Assembly (NCBI RefSeq): GCF_002239585.1
Contig: NZ_NDFH01000003.1
Span: 1,313,283 to 1,377,282, forward strand
Direction: 5' to 3'
DNA length: 64,000 nucleotides
From: Psychromonas sp. CD1
GTDB lineage: Bacteria; Pseudomonadota; Gammaproteobacteria; Enterobacterales; Psychromonadaceae
Shown here: positions 28,131-37,653 of the stretch, in pieces
How the letters are laid out: every line of letters starts with the position of its first letter
Position numbering within the stretch: position 1 is the first letter of the stretch
Program-made: the position numbers and the translations under genes
The notes under the pieces: generated by a model
What the model was told of the DNA's origin: nothing
Database searches by the model: none
The model's input: the letters and a program-made list of their open reading frames with translations, nothing else

Positions 28131-28490
28131 ATGAACAAATATAATGTCTCAACACAATGGCTGATTTACACCTTTATTATAGGTTTATCTGCAAGTGCTT
28201 GCTTTTCTATGCTAACCATAAGCCTAATGCCATTATCTCCTTTTGCATTCTTAACACTCTTTTTTTCCTGTAATCGCTTTTATACATTGTATGTTGCAAG
28301 CGATAATAATGAAGAAAGTATTCGTCCAGCATGGGCCACCTTATTTATAGGTGTATTTTCCTACAGTGCCTATACTGGGGCATTACATCCAGAGTTAGGC
28401 TCAAATTTATTTTCCATTATCATCATGCTTATTTTATGCATTTGGTTAATGTATAAACTTATGTTTGGTAATAAACACTATGAACCTTAA
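28131..28490 (+). CDS. yijD: YijD family small membrane protein (DUF1422)
   Basis: The product has 119 residues, the same length as E. coli YijD, and four hydrophobic segments separated by short loops (FIIGLSASACFSML, LTLFFSCNRFYTLYV, WATLFIGVFSYSAYTGA and a C-terminal helix). In E. coli yijD is near sthA and fabR; here it is next to sthA but fabR is absent. No function is established for the family. The inner-membrane location is inferred from the helices. Confidence 0.75.
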   Translation: MNKYNVSTQWLIYTFIIGLSASACFSMLTISLMPLSPFAFLTLFFSCNRFYTLYVASDNNEESIRPAWATLFIGVFSYSAYTGALHPELGSNLFSIIIMLILCIWLMYKLMFGNKHYEP

Positions 28491-28793
28491 ACTTTATTAG
28501 GGCCGACTCTTTTACATTAAAAGTCTCTAATGATAGAGCGCGTTACGTAGTAAAGAGATCTCTATTTTTATTCACCTTAAAATGACAAGTTCTCCTTCCC
28601 TTTTTACTTTTAATGTAACTTATCCCATTGATAGCCTAAACACCTTCATCCTATATTTACCAACAAAAACTCTAATATTGCGATAAGGATCGCAAAAAAT
28701 AATGTATTGCCATTAATATATCCTGCTTTAATATTTATACATATAAATAGCGTTTATGCTTATTTAATTAAGCAGAAACAGAGGGTATTAAGA
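28491..28793. other. Intergenic region between yijD and the ycbX-like gene
   Basis: About 300 bp with no convincing ORF. A GAGGG ribosome binding site at 28781-28785 precedes the TTG start of the downstream broken gene. I see no strong terminator hairpin, RNA gene or repeat in it. Confidence 0.5.
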
Positions 28794-29880
28794 TTGCAAA
28801 TATTAACCAATATCTATATTTATCCAATAAAATCGATACCGGCCACGTCTTTAAAAAAATCAGATGTTGTAAAGCAAGGGTTAGCCTTCGATGGCCTATA
28901 TATGCTAGTTGATAGCACAGGAAAATTAATCTCAAATACCGTTTCCTATATTAAGACACATTAAAGTGCAGTGTTTAACACAACAACTATTAATGAGAGC
29001 CCCTGAAATGGAAGATATCTTATTAGATATCGATTTTCAGTCTCAAGCATTCAAAGAAACAAAAAAATCTTCAACTCAGGCACAAATTAAACATGTTCCA
29101 ACCCTTGTAGACAAATGGTTCTCCTCTTATCTTAACCTACAATGTCGACTCGTTTTTTCTCCAACTCAGTGCCAAGATACACTAATAGATAACCCAGGTG
29201 TGGATGCCCACTCTATTTTATTAATCAACACCAGCTCAATTGAGCAACTAAACTGTCGCTTAAAAAAACCAATCTGCGTCACACAGTTTCATCCGCACAT
29301 TGTGGTGCAAGGTGATTTTCCTTTTGTAGAGGATACTTGGAAGCGCATTAGAATAGGAGAAGTTGAATTTATTGTGAGTAAACCCTGTGCACACTACCCT
29401 TTTATTAACGTAGACTCTAAAACTGGGCAAGCACCTACAAATGAGTCTTTACAAACTCTTGCCTCTTTTCGTTATGCACAAAATGAAGTTCATTTTGGCC
29501 AATATTTAATTCCCCTTACTCAAGGTAAAATCAATGTGGGAGATGATATTATTGTATTAGAAACACAATACCCTGCCTTTTATAGCGCTCAAAATGAAAC
29601 GAATCGACAACAAGAAAAAAGTATATGTATTGAATACCAACCCATTAATACTATTACAAAAGGCAACAATCAAGGCTTACTGCTTGAGCAGGCAGAACAA
29701 GCGGGAATATATATCCCTCACGCTTGTCGAAATGGAAGGTGTGGACAGTGTCGCGTCCAACTTATTTCTGGTGACGTGATACAACTCAATGATTTTGCTC
29801 TCACAACACAACAAAAAGAACAAGGATATATACTATCTTGTAGTTGCATCCCTATTTCTGATATTACTATTAATTATTAG
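28794..29880 (+). pseudogene. ycbX: YcbX-like MOSC/2Fe-2S ferredoxin protein, frameshifted
   Basis: The first segment (TTG at 28794 with AGGG upstream) encodes the MOSC N-terminal beta-barrel, with NIYIYPIKSI and GLAFDGLYMLVDSTGKLIS, and stops at 28964. The second segment continues in the +1 frame from about 28933, where FPILRHIKVQ resumes the expected alignment, through the MOSC domain (WKRIRIGEVEF, KPCAHYPF) and a ferredoxin domain with CRNGRCGQC and a final CSC. E. coli YcbX has this same order and reduces N-hydroxylated bases. The break lies around 28925-28935, and the usual AR before the FP is also lost. It is either a young pseudogene or a sequence error; the second half lacks its own good start. 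Confidence 0.78.
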
Positions 29881-30567
29881 AAATATAATAGGCAAGTAAA
29901 GAAAGATGCCACGGTAATATTCAGCACAAGACAAGAAAATGAATATAATAGTGAGACCTACTTATTCAAGTTATGCACTTATTATTTGAATCTAAGTAAT
30001 AAATTTTATCGGATCGGGGAATGTACTGCGATCGATATCTTCAAGCTTATCTAGATATAGCCTATCAACCGACTGCCTAGATGAAGCCATTTGATCCGTT
30101 ATTTGCCCAAAACTTTATACCGTGATTGAATAATTGCTTACAGTAACCTAATGTGCCATTACAAATGGTTGGACGACCAGACTTCTTAATTGAGATAAGA
30201 ACTTGCTCGATATTTCGGGCGTTGATGCTATTCAGTTTGATTGCGCAATAATAGCACAATGGTAAATGCGTTCGAGAATAGATAGATGCTTTAAGCATTC
30301 AACGTTGCCTTGTGCCAAGCGATAAAAAGGTCATCAATGATTTTAATTGCACATTGCTCTATATGACGCTTTTCTATTAAGGGATCTAGACCTTAGCGAT
30401 GCTGTTGAAGCCATCACTATTGCATCAGCGAAAGAAATATCGCTAAGGTCATCTATTTACGTTTACCGCAGAGGTGAACCTCAACATCGAATATGTTCCC
30501 TCCCCAATTCGGAAGCAATAAAACCAACTAAAATAGAAGCATAAAGTTCAAAAAACTCATATAGACA
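29881..30567. other. Gene-poor region with integrase remnant and inverted repeat
   Basis: This 687-bp stretch has no intact gene. Besides the integrase-like fragments, it holds a perfect 12-bp inverted repeat, GACCTTAGCGAT (30389-30400) and ATCGCTAAGGTC (30439-30450). The first 190 bases (29881-30070) show nothing I can identify. The rightward ORF at 30347-30544 reads antisense to the integrase-like fragments and is not supported as a gene. Confidence 0.5.
30077..30510 (-). pseudogene. Degraded tyrosine integrase remnant
   Basis: On the minus strand, an open segment (30077-30298) encodes INARNIEQVLISIKKSG and CKQLFNHGIKF, resembling the core-binding domain of P4-type integrases. Upstream fragments in other frames resemble the integrase N-terminus: SDISFADA (compare the common SLADAR motif), then RHIEQCAIKIIDDLF and AWHKA. 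Several frameshifts and stops separate them, and no catalytic R-H-R-Y part is seen. The assignment is by motif resemblance only. It sits in a gene-poor stretch between the broken ycbX and yicC, so it may be the scar of a former element. Confidence 0.45.
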
Positions 30568-31437
30568 CTATTCAATATTCTGTACCTGTTCGCGCATTTG
30601 CTCTATAAGAACTTTGCATTCAACTGCGGCGGAGGTAATATCAGTATTGATTGCTTTAGAGCCAAGGGTATTGGCTTCACGATTAAATTCTTGCATCATA
30701 AAGTCTAAACGCCGGCCAACAGCACCCCCTTTATTAAGTACGTTACGTGCTTCACTGATATGAGAGATCAGTCGGTCTAGCTCTTCTGCAACATCTGATT
30801 TTTGGGCAAGTAAGACCAGCTCTTGTTCAACTCGAGTACTGTCCAATTCTACTTTTGCATCCGTAAATTTTTTTAAAATACGCTCTTTTTGCCACATTTG
30901 GATCTCAGGCATAAAGGCCTGCACTATAGATACTTGCTCCGCAATAGCATCTAATCGTTTTTTGATCATTTGCGCAAGGTTTTCACCTTCTGCTGCGCGG
31001 GCAAGAATAAATTCTTGTAACGTTTCTTCAAAGCCTTGCATTAAATAAATGCTGATAGCATCAACATCTTGATCAGGTGCGCGCATTACGCCAGGCCATT
31101 TCAAAATATCTAATGGATTGATATTACCCGTACTATCGCCTGTTTGTGCTAATACCCACTGCGCTTTTTCGATAATTTGTAAAGCAAGTTCATTGTTTAA
31201 TCTTAGTCCCTCAGGACAGGTATCATTACTTTCAAAGCGTAAGTGGCATTCTATTTTTCCGCGTTGCAGGCGTTTTTTAAATATATTTTTAAGCTTTACT
31301 TCTAAGCCTCGAAATTGCTCAGGCAAACGAAAATAGGTTTCTAAATAGCGTTGGTTAACCGAGCGTATTTCCCATACGGCGGTTCCCCATTTTCCTTGAA
31401 TTTTTTTGCGTGCGAAGGCTGTCATACTGTAAATCAT
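30568..31437 (-). CDS. yicC: YicC-family endoribonuclease
   Basis: YicC-like proteins are endoribonucleases implicated in decay of small RNAs such as RyhB. The 289-residue protein starts MIYSMTAFARK, the family hallmark, followed by WEIRSVNQRYLETYFRLPE and ending with GGAVGRRLDFMMQEFNREANTLGSK (key part: RRLDFMMQEFNRE) and VECKVLIEQMREQVQNIE. The length is typical. It is divergent from aroE with about 165 bp between. In many gammaproteobacteria it is next to rph, which is not present here. Confidence 0.93.
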   Translation of the reverse strand: MIYSMTAFARKKIQGKWGTAVWEIRSVNQRYLETYFRLPEQFRGLEVKLKNIFKKRLQRGKIECHLRFESNDTCPEGLRLNNELALQIIEKAQWVLAQTGDSTGNINPLDILKWPGVMRAPDQDVDAISIYLMQGFEETLQEFILARAAEGENLAQMIKKRLDAIAEQVSIVQAFMPEIQMWQKERILKKFTDAKVELDSTRVEQELVLLAQKSDVAEELDRLISHISEARNVLNKGGAVGRRLDFMMQEFNREANTLGSKAINTDITSAAVECKVLIEQMREQVQNIE

Positions 31438-31601
31438 TATTTTATCCTTTTAATCATTTCATTTTGCAGTATATCAAACATCTTTTGTGTGCGCTTGTTT
31501 CGCTAATAGAATGTAGGACTAAATTTATTAATAAACAATATTTCCAGAAGTTAAGATCAATGCTAAATTAAATTATCTATTATCTATACTTTGGAAATAA
31601 C

Positions 31602-32420
31602 ATGGATCATTATGCCGTTTTTGGAAACCCAATCAGCCATAGTAAATCTCCTTTTATCCACACATTATTTGCCCAACAAACGGCTCAAGACATGTCTTAT
31701 ACCGCGATTGAAGCCCCTATTGATGACTTTGAAAAGACGCTAAACCATTTTTTTAAACATACAGGAAAAGGTTGTAATATTACTCTTCCTTTTAAAATAA
31801 AAGCTTTTGCCTATGCACAAAAATTGACACCTAGAGCAAAACTGTCCGGTGCAGTCAATACACTAAAGTTGACTGATGATGGTTTATTAATCGGAGACAA
31901 TACCGATGGTGCGGGTTTGATTTTAGATCTAAATAACCATCATATTGATTTATACAACAAACGCATTTTATTATTAGGAGCAGGAGGAGCGGCTAGAGGG
32001 GTATGTGGAGCATTACTTGAAACACAGCCAAAAGAACTTGTTATTGCCAACAGAACACACACAAAAGCAATAGAATTAGCCTCTATCTTCGATACCTATG
32101 GAACGGTCAATGCGGTGGCCTTTAACGATCTATTCGGTACTTTTGATATCATTATTAACTCTACATCCGCCAGTTTAAAAGGGGAAGTTCCTCCTATTAG
32201 CTCTACTTTAATTCTCCCCGAAACAACTATCTACGATATGATGTATAGTGATAAGGCAACCGCATTTAACCTTTGGGCCAGAAAACACGGCGCAAGATTA
32301 ATTCTTGATGGATTAGGAATGTTAGTCGGACAAGCAGCCGAAAGCTTTGCGCTTTGGAGGGGATTAAAACCTGGAAGTGCACAAGTATTAAATAAACTAC
32401 GCCAGCATCTATCTACATAG
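31602..32420 (+). CDS. aroE: Shikimate dehydrogenase
   Basis: AroE reduces 3-dehydroshikimate to shikimate with NADPH. The N-terminal domain shows [23 protein letters not shown] with the catalytic lysine and the SGAVNTLK region; the nucleotide-binding domain shows [12 protein letters not shown] and ANRTHTKA, which favours NADP. The C-terminus includes [14 protein letters not shown]. The 272-residue length is normal. The start is preceded by TTGGAAATAAC, a modest ribosome binding site. It is the first gene of a rightward series with yihD. Confidence 0.95.
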   Translation: MDHYAVFGNPISHSKSPFIHTLFAQQTAQDMSYTAIEAPIDDFEKTLNHFFKHTGKGCNITLPFKIKAFAYAQKLTPRAKLSGAVNTLKLTDDGLLIGDNTDGAGLILDLNNHHIDLYNKRILLLGAGGAARGVCGALLETQPKELVIANRTHTKAIELASIFDTYGTVNAVAFNDLFGTFDIIINSTSASLKGEVPPISSTLILPETTIYDMMYSDKATAFNLWARKHGARLILDGLGMLVGQAAESFALWRGLKPGSAQVLNKLRQHLST

Positions 32421-32428
32421 GAACGATC

Positions 32429-32695
32429 ATGCATACACATAGAATTAATGAAATATTAGAGCTATTACAACCTTACTGGTTAAAAAACAAAGAATTAAGT
32501 TTATTAGAAATTTTAGCTCTTATCAGTAAAGAATCATCATTTACAGATCCCATTAGCCAATTAAGTGATGAAGTCATCATTTATCAGTTAAAAATGGATC
32601 AAATTGGGAAAGATGATGTCATTCCGGGAATCAAAAAAGATTTTGAAAATGATTTTAAGAATGCTCTTTTAAAAGCACGAGGCGTTCTTAAATAA
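32429..32695 (+). CDS. yihD: YihD family protein (DUF1040)
   Basis: This 88-residue protein has the YihD pattern RINEILELLQPYW, LLEILALISKESSF, the LSDEVIIYQLKM segment and the C-terminal VIPGIKKDFENDFKNALLKARG (key part: DFKNALLKARGV). E. coli YihD is 89 residues with the same ending and sits near srkA and dsbA, as here. It lies 8 bp after aroE and has a GGAACG ribosome binding site. The function is unknown. Confidence 0.9.
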   Translation: MHTHRINEILELLQPYWLKNKELSLLEILALISKESSFTDPISQLSDEVIIYQLKMDQIGKDDVIPGIKKDFENDFKNALLKARGVLK

Positions 32696-32810
32696 ATCCC
32701 ACTATGTATGATGTTGAATATAAAAATATGATGCCTCATACTCTTTTTTTACCCGCAATAACTATTCCCTTATAATATTCTAACGAAAACACTTATTTTC
32801 GGTAAACAAA

Positions 32811-34196
32811 ATGACGGTAAATATTAATATAAAAGAAATTAAAATTTCCCCTAAAAAAAACGATAATGACAATAATAAAATATATGTCCGTGCCACTTCT
32901 GGGTTATATCAAAAACTGCGACGCTATACGGGTTGGGTTTTAATCTTACTGTTTATGGCTCTCCCTATGCTACGCTGGAACAATCATCAAGCCGTTCTTT
33001 TTGATCTAGATAAACAACAATATCATATTTTTAATCTGACGTTATTCCCCCAAGACTTAACGTTACTTGCCTGGGTATTTATCATTGCTGCTTTTTCTTT
33101 ATTCTTTTTTACTACCTATCTAGGTCGAGTCTGGTGTGGTTATACTTGCCCACAAACAATATGGTCTTTTATTTTCATTTGGTTCGAAGAGCATATTGAG
33201 GGTAGTGCAAACCAACGGAAATGCTTAGATAAAGCACCTTGGAGTAAAAATAAATTTTCCAAGAAAATAGCAAAACATAGTGCATGGATAATCATATCAC
33301 TTTTAACAGGGCTTACTTTTTGCTCATACTTTGTATTATTCCCTAATATTTATATAGATTTTTTTACTTTTAACAGTAGCCCTACTCTTACCGGCTGTAT
33401 TCTTTTCTTTGCTAGCATCACTTATATGAATGCGGGTTGGATGCGCTCCATTGTTTGCACACACATGTGCCCTTACGCAAGATTTCAATCCGCTATGTTT
33501 GATGAAAACACCTATATTGTTGCTTATGATGAAAAAAGAGGAGAGCAACGTGGACCTCGTCGTCGTAAAAGTAACCCTAGCGACCTCGGTTTAGGTGACT
33601 GTATTGCCTGTGAACTTTGCGTTCAAGTTTGTCCTGCTGGTATTGATATTAGAGAAGGTTTACAATATGAATGTATAAATTGCGGAGCTTGCATTGATGC
33701 TTGTGATACGACCATGCTAAAAATGAACTACCCAAAAGGTCTTATTTCTTATACTTCTGAAACGCGATTAGCGGGGGGGGAAAGCCAAATTTTACGGCCT
33801 AAAATTATAAGTTATGGGGTGCTCTTAATTGCAATGCTCAGTATTTTCAGCCTTAATCTTTTTACTTTAAGTACGATAGAACTAGAAATTGTACGTGACA
33901 GAAACACCTTATATCGTGAAAATAATGAAGGTTTAATTGAAAATACATATACATTAAAAATACTCAATAAAACTATCGAGACACAGTCCTATAAAATATC
34001 GTTTTCTGGGTTAAAAGATGCTTATCTTATTGGCCCAAAAGAGATAGTGGTACAAGCAGGTGAAATCTTCACTCAACCCATTACCATCGTTGTCGACGCT
34101 TACGCAATTAAAGCTAAAAAAGTAATGATCACAATACGACTAAACAGTAAAACAGAAGAAATAAAACAAGACTCGCCTTTCTTTATTTCTTTATGA
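32811..34196 (+). CDS. ccoG: Cytochrome c oxidase accessory protein CcoG (RdxA/FixG)
   Basis: CcoG is a membrane iron-sulfur protein that reduces copper for assembly of cbb3-type oxidase. The 461-residue protein has several membrane helices, WCGYTCPQTIW, CTHMCPYARFQSAMFD, then two 4Fe-4S motifs, CIACELCVQVCP and CINCGACIDACD, and a C-terminal immunoglobulin-like FixG domain. All expected cysteines are present. The ccoNOPQ genes are not in the window. It stands between yihD and srkA with a 115-bp upstream gap that may hold its own promoter. Confidence 0.93.
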   Translation: MTVNINIKEIKISPKKNDNDNNKIYVRATSGLYQKLRRYTGWVLILLFMALPMLRWNNHQAVLFDLDKQQYHIFNLTLFPQDLTLLAWVFIIAAFSLFFFTTYLGRVWCGYTCPQTIWSFIFIWFEEHIEGSANQRKCLDKAPWSKNKFSKKIAKHSAWIIISLLTGLTFCSYFVLFPNIYIDFFTFNSSPTLTGCILFFASITYMNAGWMRSIVCTHMCPYARFQSAMFDENTYIVAYDEKRGEQRGPRRRKSNPSDLGLGDCIACELCVQVCPAGIDIREGLQYECINCGACIDACDTTMLKMNYPKGLISYTSETRLAGGESQILRPKIISYGVLLIAMLSIFSLNLFTLSTIELEIVRDRNTLYRENNEGLIENTYTLKILNKTIETQSYKISFSGLKDAYLIGPKEIVVQAGEIFTQPITIVVDAYAIKAKKVMITIRLNSKTEEIKQDSPFFISL

Positions 34197-34247
34197 ATAA
34201 AGAAATAACTCAAACAAACGACGTAATATATTTTTATTGGACCCTAT

Positions 34248-35243
34248 ATGCAAGATGCAAATTTCAGTTATTTATCGTTAACTCCCGATCGTCAATTAGA
34301 TGCTTTAGCAAGTATTAGCATTTATCCTCAAACGGGGCTGATTGCACTTAACTCTTACGAAAATAGAGTTTATCTTTTTACCGATGAAAACAATATACGC
34401 TATGTTGTTAAATTTTATCGACCACAACGTTGGAGTAAAAATCAACTACTCGAAGACCATCACTTTTCCCTCTCTTTAAAGGAACAGGGTTGTTTGATTG
34501 CAGAACCGCTTACGATTAATAAACAAACTTTATTTCTTTTCGATGGTTATTATTTTTCTCTTTTCACCGCACTATCTGCGCGAAATATGGAAGTAGATAA
34601 TATTGAACAACTCTATGATGTTGGCATTGCACTGGGAAAAATGCACCGTATTGGCAGTCATCAAACGTTTATATACCGAGAAGATCTCAATGTAGAAAAC
34701 ATGTTAATAAAACCGATTCAAGCACTGCAATCGTGTACCGTTATTCCCAATTCTATTCGAGCTCCATTATTTAATTGTATGCATAAAATAGAAAAAGTTG
34801 TCAGTGAACATTTTTCACAAAAAACCTATAAAAATATCCGTTTACATGGTGATTGTCATTGTGGCAATATAATGAATCATCAACAAGAAATCTACTTCGT
34901 AGACTTTGATGATTGTAAAATGGGTCCTGCTATTCAAGATATATGGATGTTATTACATGGATCTCGCCAAGATAAACGATTACAGTTAAATATGTTATTA
35001 GATGGCTATCAAGAAGAATTCGAGTTTGATTCTTCAGAATTAACTCTTATTGAATTATTACGTAGCATGCGTATTATTAATTACGTGAGCTGGATTAACA
35101 AACGCTGGCAAGATCCAAGTTTTGTAATGAACTTTCCATGGTTTAAGACAGAGCAATATTGGAAAGACTTGTTACAATCACTACAACAACAACTCATTAA
35201 TATGCAGGAACCAGCATTATCGCTACAACCTGACTACATATAA
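34248..35243 (+). CDS. srkA: Stress response kinase A (SrkA/YihE)
   Basis: SrkA is a Ser/Thr protein kinase of the aminoglycoside phosphotransferase fold that counteracts stress-induced death in E. coli. The 331-residue protein has YVVKFYRPQRWSKNQLLEDH in the small lobe (Lys and Glu of the ATP site), the catalytic HGDCHCGNIM and the metal-binding VDFDDCKMGPAIQD. The length and motifs match YihE. It is 11 bp upstream of dsbA, the arrangement known from E. coli, where the two are cotranscribed. Confidence 0.94.
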   Translation: MQDANFSYLSLTPDRQLDALASISIYPQTGLIALNSYENRVYLFTDENNIRYVVKFYRPQRWSKNQLLEDHHFSLSLKEQGCLIAEPLTINKQTLFLFDGYYFSLFTALSARNMEVDNIEQLYDVGIALGKMHRIGSHQTFIYREDLNVENMLIKPIQALQSCTVIPNSIRAPLFNCMHKIEKVVSEHFSQKTYKNIRLHGDCHCGNIMNHQQEIYFVDFDDCKMGPAIQDIWMLLHGSRQDKRLQLNMLLDGYQEEFEFDSSELTLIELLRSMRIINYVSWINKRWQDPSFVMNFPWFKTEQYWKDLLQSLQQQLINMQEPALSLQPDYI

Positions 35244-35254
35244 AGGATATAAAA

Positions 35255-35863
35255 ATGAAAACGATTTTTGCACTTTTTTTGGGCTTAATACTATTGCCCC
35301 TAAGCGTACAAGCAACTGAATTTGAAGAAGGTGTAAATTATGATATCGTAAACCAAACAACTACAAAAAAACCTGAAGTCCTAGAGTTTTTCTCATATTA
35401 CTGCCCTCATTGCTTTAAATTTAAACCGTTTATAGAGACCTTACGCAAAAGTCTAGATAAAGATATTCCTATTAATACAAATCATGTCAATTTCTTAGGT
35501 CAAGGAATGGGCGAACAATTAACTCGCGCTTTAGCCGCCGCTCAAATGCTAAATGTAGAAGACAAAGTCTCAAATCTTATCTTTGAGCAAATACAAAATG
35601 AACGTCGCCCTATTAATGGCGAAGAAGATATATTAACTATTTTTGAAAAAGCTGGGATATCGAACAAAGAAGCTAAAGGTGCACTAGAGAGCTTCTCGGT
35701 AATTGGCATTGCATCACAAATGAAACGCAATACTGAAACCTTCAATATTCGCGCCGTACCCACCATTATTGTCAACGGAAAATATCAAGTCAATACGGCC
35801 TCTGTAAATAACACACAAGAGCTTATCGATTTAATTACTTACCTAACAAAAAAAATAAATTAA
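35255..35863 (+). CDS. dsbA: Thiol:disulfide interchange protein DsbA
   Basis: DsbA oxidises cysteines in exported proteins in the periplasm. The 202-residue precursor has a signal peptide cleaved after about residue 20 (SVQA). The active site is CPHC at residues 50-53, within FFSYYCPHCFKF, and the cis-proline loop is RAVPTIIVNGKY. The length is normal for the family. An AAAGGA ribosome binding site precedes the ATG. It probably shares a transcript with srkA. A stem-loop follows the gene. Confidence 0.95.
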   Translation: MKTIFALFLGLILLPLSVQATEFEEGVNYDIVNQTTTKKPEVLEFFSYYCPHCFKFKPFIETLRKSLDKDIPINTNHVNFLGQGMGEQLTRALAAAQMLNVEDKVSNLIFEQIQNERRPINGEEDILTIFEKAGISNKEAKGALESFSVIGIASQMKRNTETFNIRAVPTIIVNGKYQVNTASVNNTQELIDLITYLTKKIN

Positions 35864-35872
35864 CGTTTTGTG

Positions 35873-35908
35873 ATAAAGATCATATGCCTACATAGATGTG
35901 GTCTTTAT
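35873..35908 (+). terminator. Likely terminator downstream of dsbA
   Basis: ATAAAGATCATA (35873-35884) can pair with TGTGGTCTTTAT (35897-35908) if two G-T pairs are allowed, and an A/T-rich tract TATTATATTCC follows. It lies just after the dsbA stop, where a transcript end is expected. Confidence 0.4.
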
Positions 35909-35997
35909 TATATTCCTTAGACGCTATACATTGAATACTATATGATCGCTTACAAACCATTTAATATAGTGCATTTTATTGCTAAGGAGTGTTAATT

Positions 35998-36660
35998 TTG
36001 AAAACTGTATTTAATAATGCTGCACAGATAAAATCTGTTTTACGTGATTTACACACCCAAAAATGCTCCAGTAAAGCACAAATCGTTGCTATTAGTGGCA
36101 TTGAAGGTGCTGGTAAGCGTGTATTAACAGAAAAAATAGCAGAAGCGTTACGCTTAGAAGGTATCGCCGTTACCATTGTGCATACAGAAGATTGGAAAAC
36201 CAGCGAAAGTACGCGCTTTAATGTCATGAATAGCCCAGAAGAATACTATTTACATGCTTATCGATTTTCTGAAATGATAGAGAAACTGATCCTTCCTCTA
36301 AAATTATTTGGTCATGTAAAAACATCCGTAACCTTAGATAATGTAATGCAACCGACGACAGTTACATATGATGTTGAAAAAACTGATATTGTTTTAATTG
36401 AAGGTGTATATCTATTACAAGAAGCTTATCTCGATCTTTATGATTATACTTGTTGGGTACAAAGTGATTATGACGCTGCATATCTACGTTTAAGTAAACA
36501 AACACATCTTGATCCCTCCGCTAAATCCCTGCTTCATTTATTTGAAGGTTTAATTAAACCTGCTGGACAATATCATATTTATAGTGATGATCCACAAGGA
36601 AATACAGATTCTATATATATAGAACAAGAGAACGAAAAAAATGATCCAAACACAACATAA
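35998..36660 (+). CDS. Uridine kinase-like P-loop protein
   Basis: The product (about 220 residues) resembles the uridine kinase/phosphoribulokinase family: a P-loop region [23 protein letters not shown] and [11 protein letters not shown] in the substrate region, and [10 protein letters not shown] followed by [13 protein letters not shown]. Unusually the P-loop reads GxxGAGKR, with Arg where Ser or Thr normally binds magnesium. I start it at TTG 35998, eight bases after an AAGGAG; the GTG at 35989 overlaps that site. It overlaps the start of coaA by 20 bp, so the two are coupled. The substrate is unknown; nucleoside or a related small molecule is plausible. Confidence 0.7.
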   Translation: MKTVFNNAAQIKSVLRDLHTQKCSSKAQIVAISGIEGAGKRVLTEKIAEALRLEGIAVTIVHTEDWKTSESTRFNVMNSPEEYYLHAYRFSEMIEKLILPLKLFGHVKTSVTLDNVMQPTTVTYDVEKTDIVLIEGVYLLQEAYLDLYDYTCWVQSDYDAAYLRLSKQTHLDPSAKSLLHLFEGLIKPAGQYHIYSDDPQGNTDSIYIEQENEKNDPNTT

Positions 36661-37591
36661 TATTCATAATGCCTATATTCATTTTGAACGACAACAATGG
36701 GCAAATTTACGTAATAATGTTGAATTAACCCTAACGCTTGAAGATTTGCAACTGTTACAAGGGATCAATGAATCCATTTCGATTCAAGAAGTCGTTGATA
36801 TCTATTTACCTTTATCTCGATTACTTAATTTATATGTTGGCGCGCAGCAAACACGCCATACTGTACGCGATCAGTTTTTAGAAACAAAGCATGAACATGT
36901 ACCGTATATTATCGGGATTGCGGGAAGTGTTGCGGTAGGTAAAAGTACCACAGCGCGAATTTTACAAGCATTACTTTCACGTTGGCCTGAGCATCCATCC
37001 GTTGCTCTTGTCACCACTGATGGTTTTTTACATAACAATAAATATTTAATTAAACATAACTTAATGCATAAAAAAGGCTTTCCTGAAAGCTTTCATACTA
37101 AAGCATTGATTGACTTCGTTGCAGCCATAAAATCAGGCAAGAGCTCTATCAACGCGCCAGTATACTCACATCTAACTTATGACATTTTGCCTAATGAGAA
37201 GATAACGATAGAAAAACCAGACATTGTTATCATAGAAGGTCTAAATGTATTACAAACATACATCAATGAACCTGAACGTCCAAATAAAGTCTTTGTCTCT
37301 GATTTTGTCGATTTCTCTATTTTTGTCGATGCCGATCCCATTATGATAAAAGAATGGTATTTACAACGATTTCTTAAGTTTAGTGCCGGCGCATTTACGA
37401 ACCCCAAGGCATACTTTCATACTTATTCTAAGATGACACAACATCAAAAAATTAATATCGCCAGTAAAATTTGGGACGAAATAAATGGAGTTAATTTGAT
37501 GCAAAACATTCTTCCAACCCGAGATAGAGCAAATTTAATATTAAAAAAAGGCTATAACCACCAAGTTTCAAGTGTAAAATTACGTAAATAA
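36641..37591 (+). CDS. coaA: Type I pantothenate kinase
   Basis: CoaA phosphorylates pantothenate, the first and regulated step of coenzyme A synthesis. The 316-residue protein has the P-loop [17 protein letters not shown] near residues 90-106, [22 protein letters not shown] and [10 protein letters not shown], then DFSIFVDAD. These are standard for the bacterial type I enzyme, which is feedback-inhibited by CoA. The ATG lies inside the end of the uridine kinase-like gene. A strong terminator follows directly. Confidence 0.96.
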   Translation: MIQTQHNIHNAYIHFERQQWANLRNNVELTLTLEDLQLLQGINESISIQEVVDIYLPLSRLLNLYVGAQQTRHTVRDQFLETKHEHVPYIIGIAGSVAVGKSTTARILQALLSRWPEHPSVALVTTDGFLHNNKYLIKHNLMHKKGFPESFHTKALIDFVAAIKSGKSSINAPVYSHLTYDILPNEKITIEKPDIVIIEGLNVLQTYINEPERPNKVFVSDFVDFSIFVDADPIMIKEWYLQRFLKFSAGAFTNPKAYFHTYSKMTQHQKINIASKIWDEINGVNLMQNILPTRDRANLILKKGYNHQVSSVKLRK

Positions 37592-37622
37592 AAAACCGAT
37601 CGTGGTTAACAATCGGTTTTTA
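37591..37622. terminator. Rho-independent terminator between coaA and glpX
   Basis: AAAAACCGAT (37591-37600) and ATCGGTTTTT (37612-37621) form a ten-base stem with an 11-base loop and a T run, and because the A run precedes it the hairpin can work in both directions. It lies between convergent coaA and the glpX fragment. Confidence 0.85.
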
Positions 37623-37653
37623 TTATTTTAAAACGCACTCAGATTACTCGTTA

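Noticed and set aside
30347..30544. Rightward ORF of 65 codons in the gene-poor region
   Set aside because: It runs antisense to integrase-like fragments, has no ribosome binding site and contains the inverted repeat; coding is not supported.
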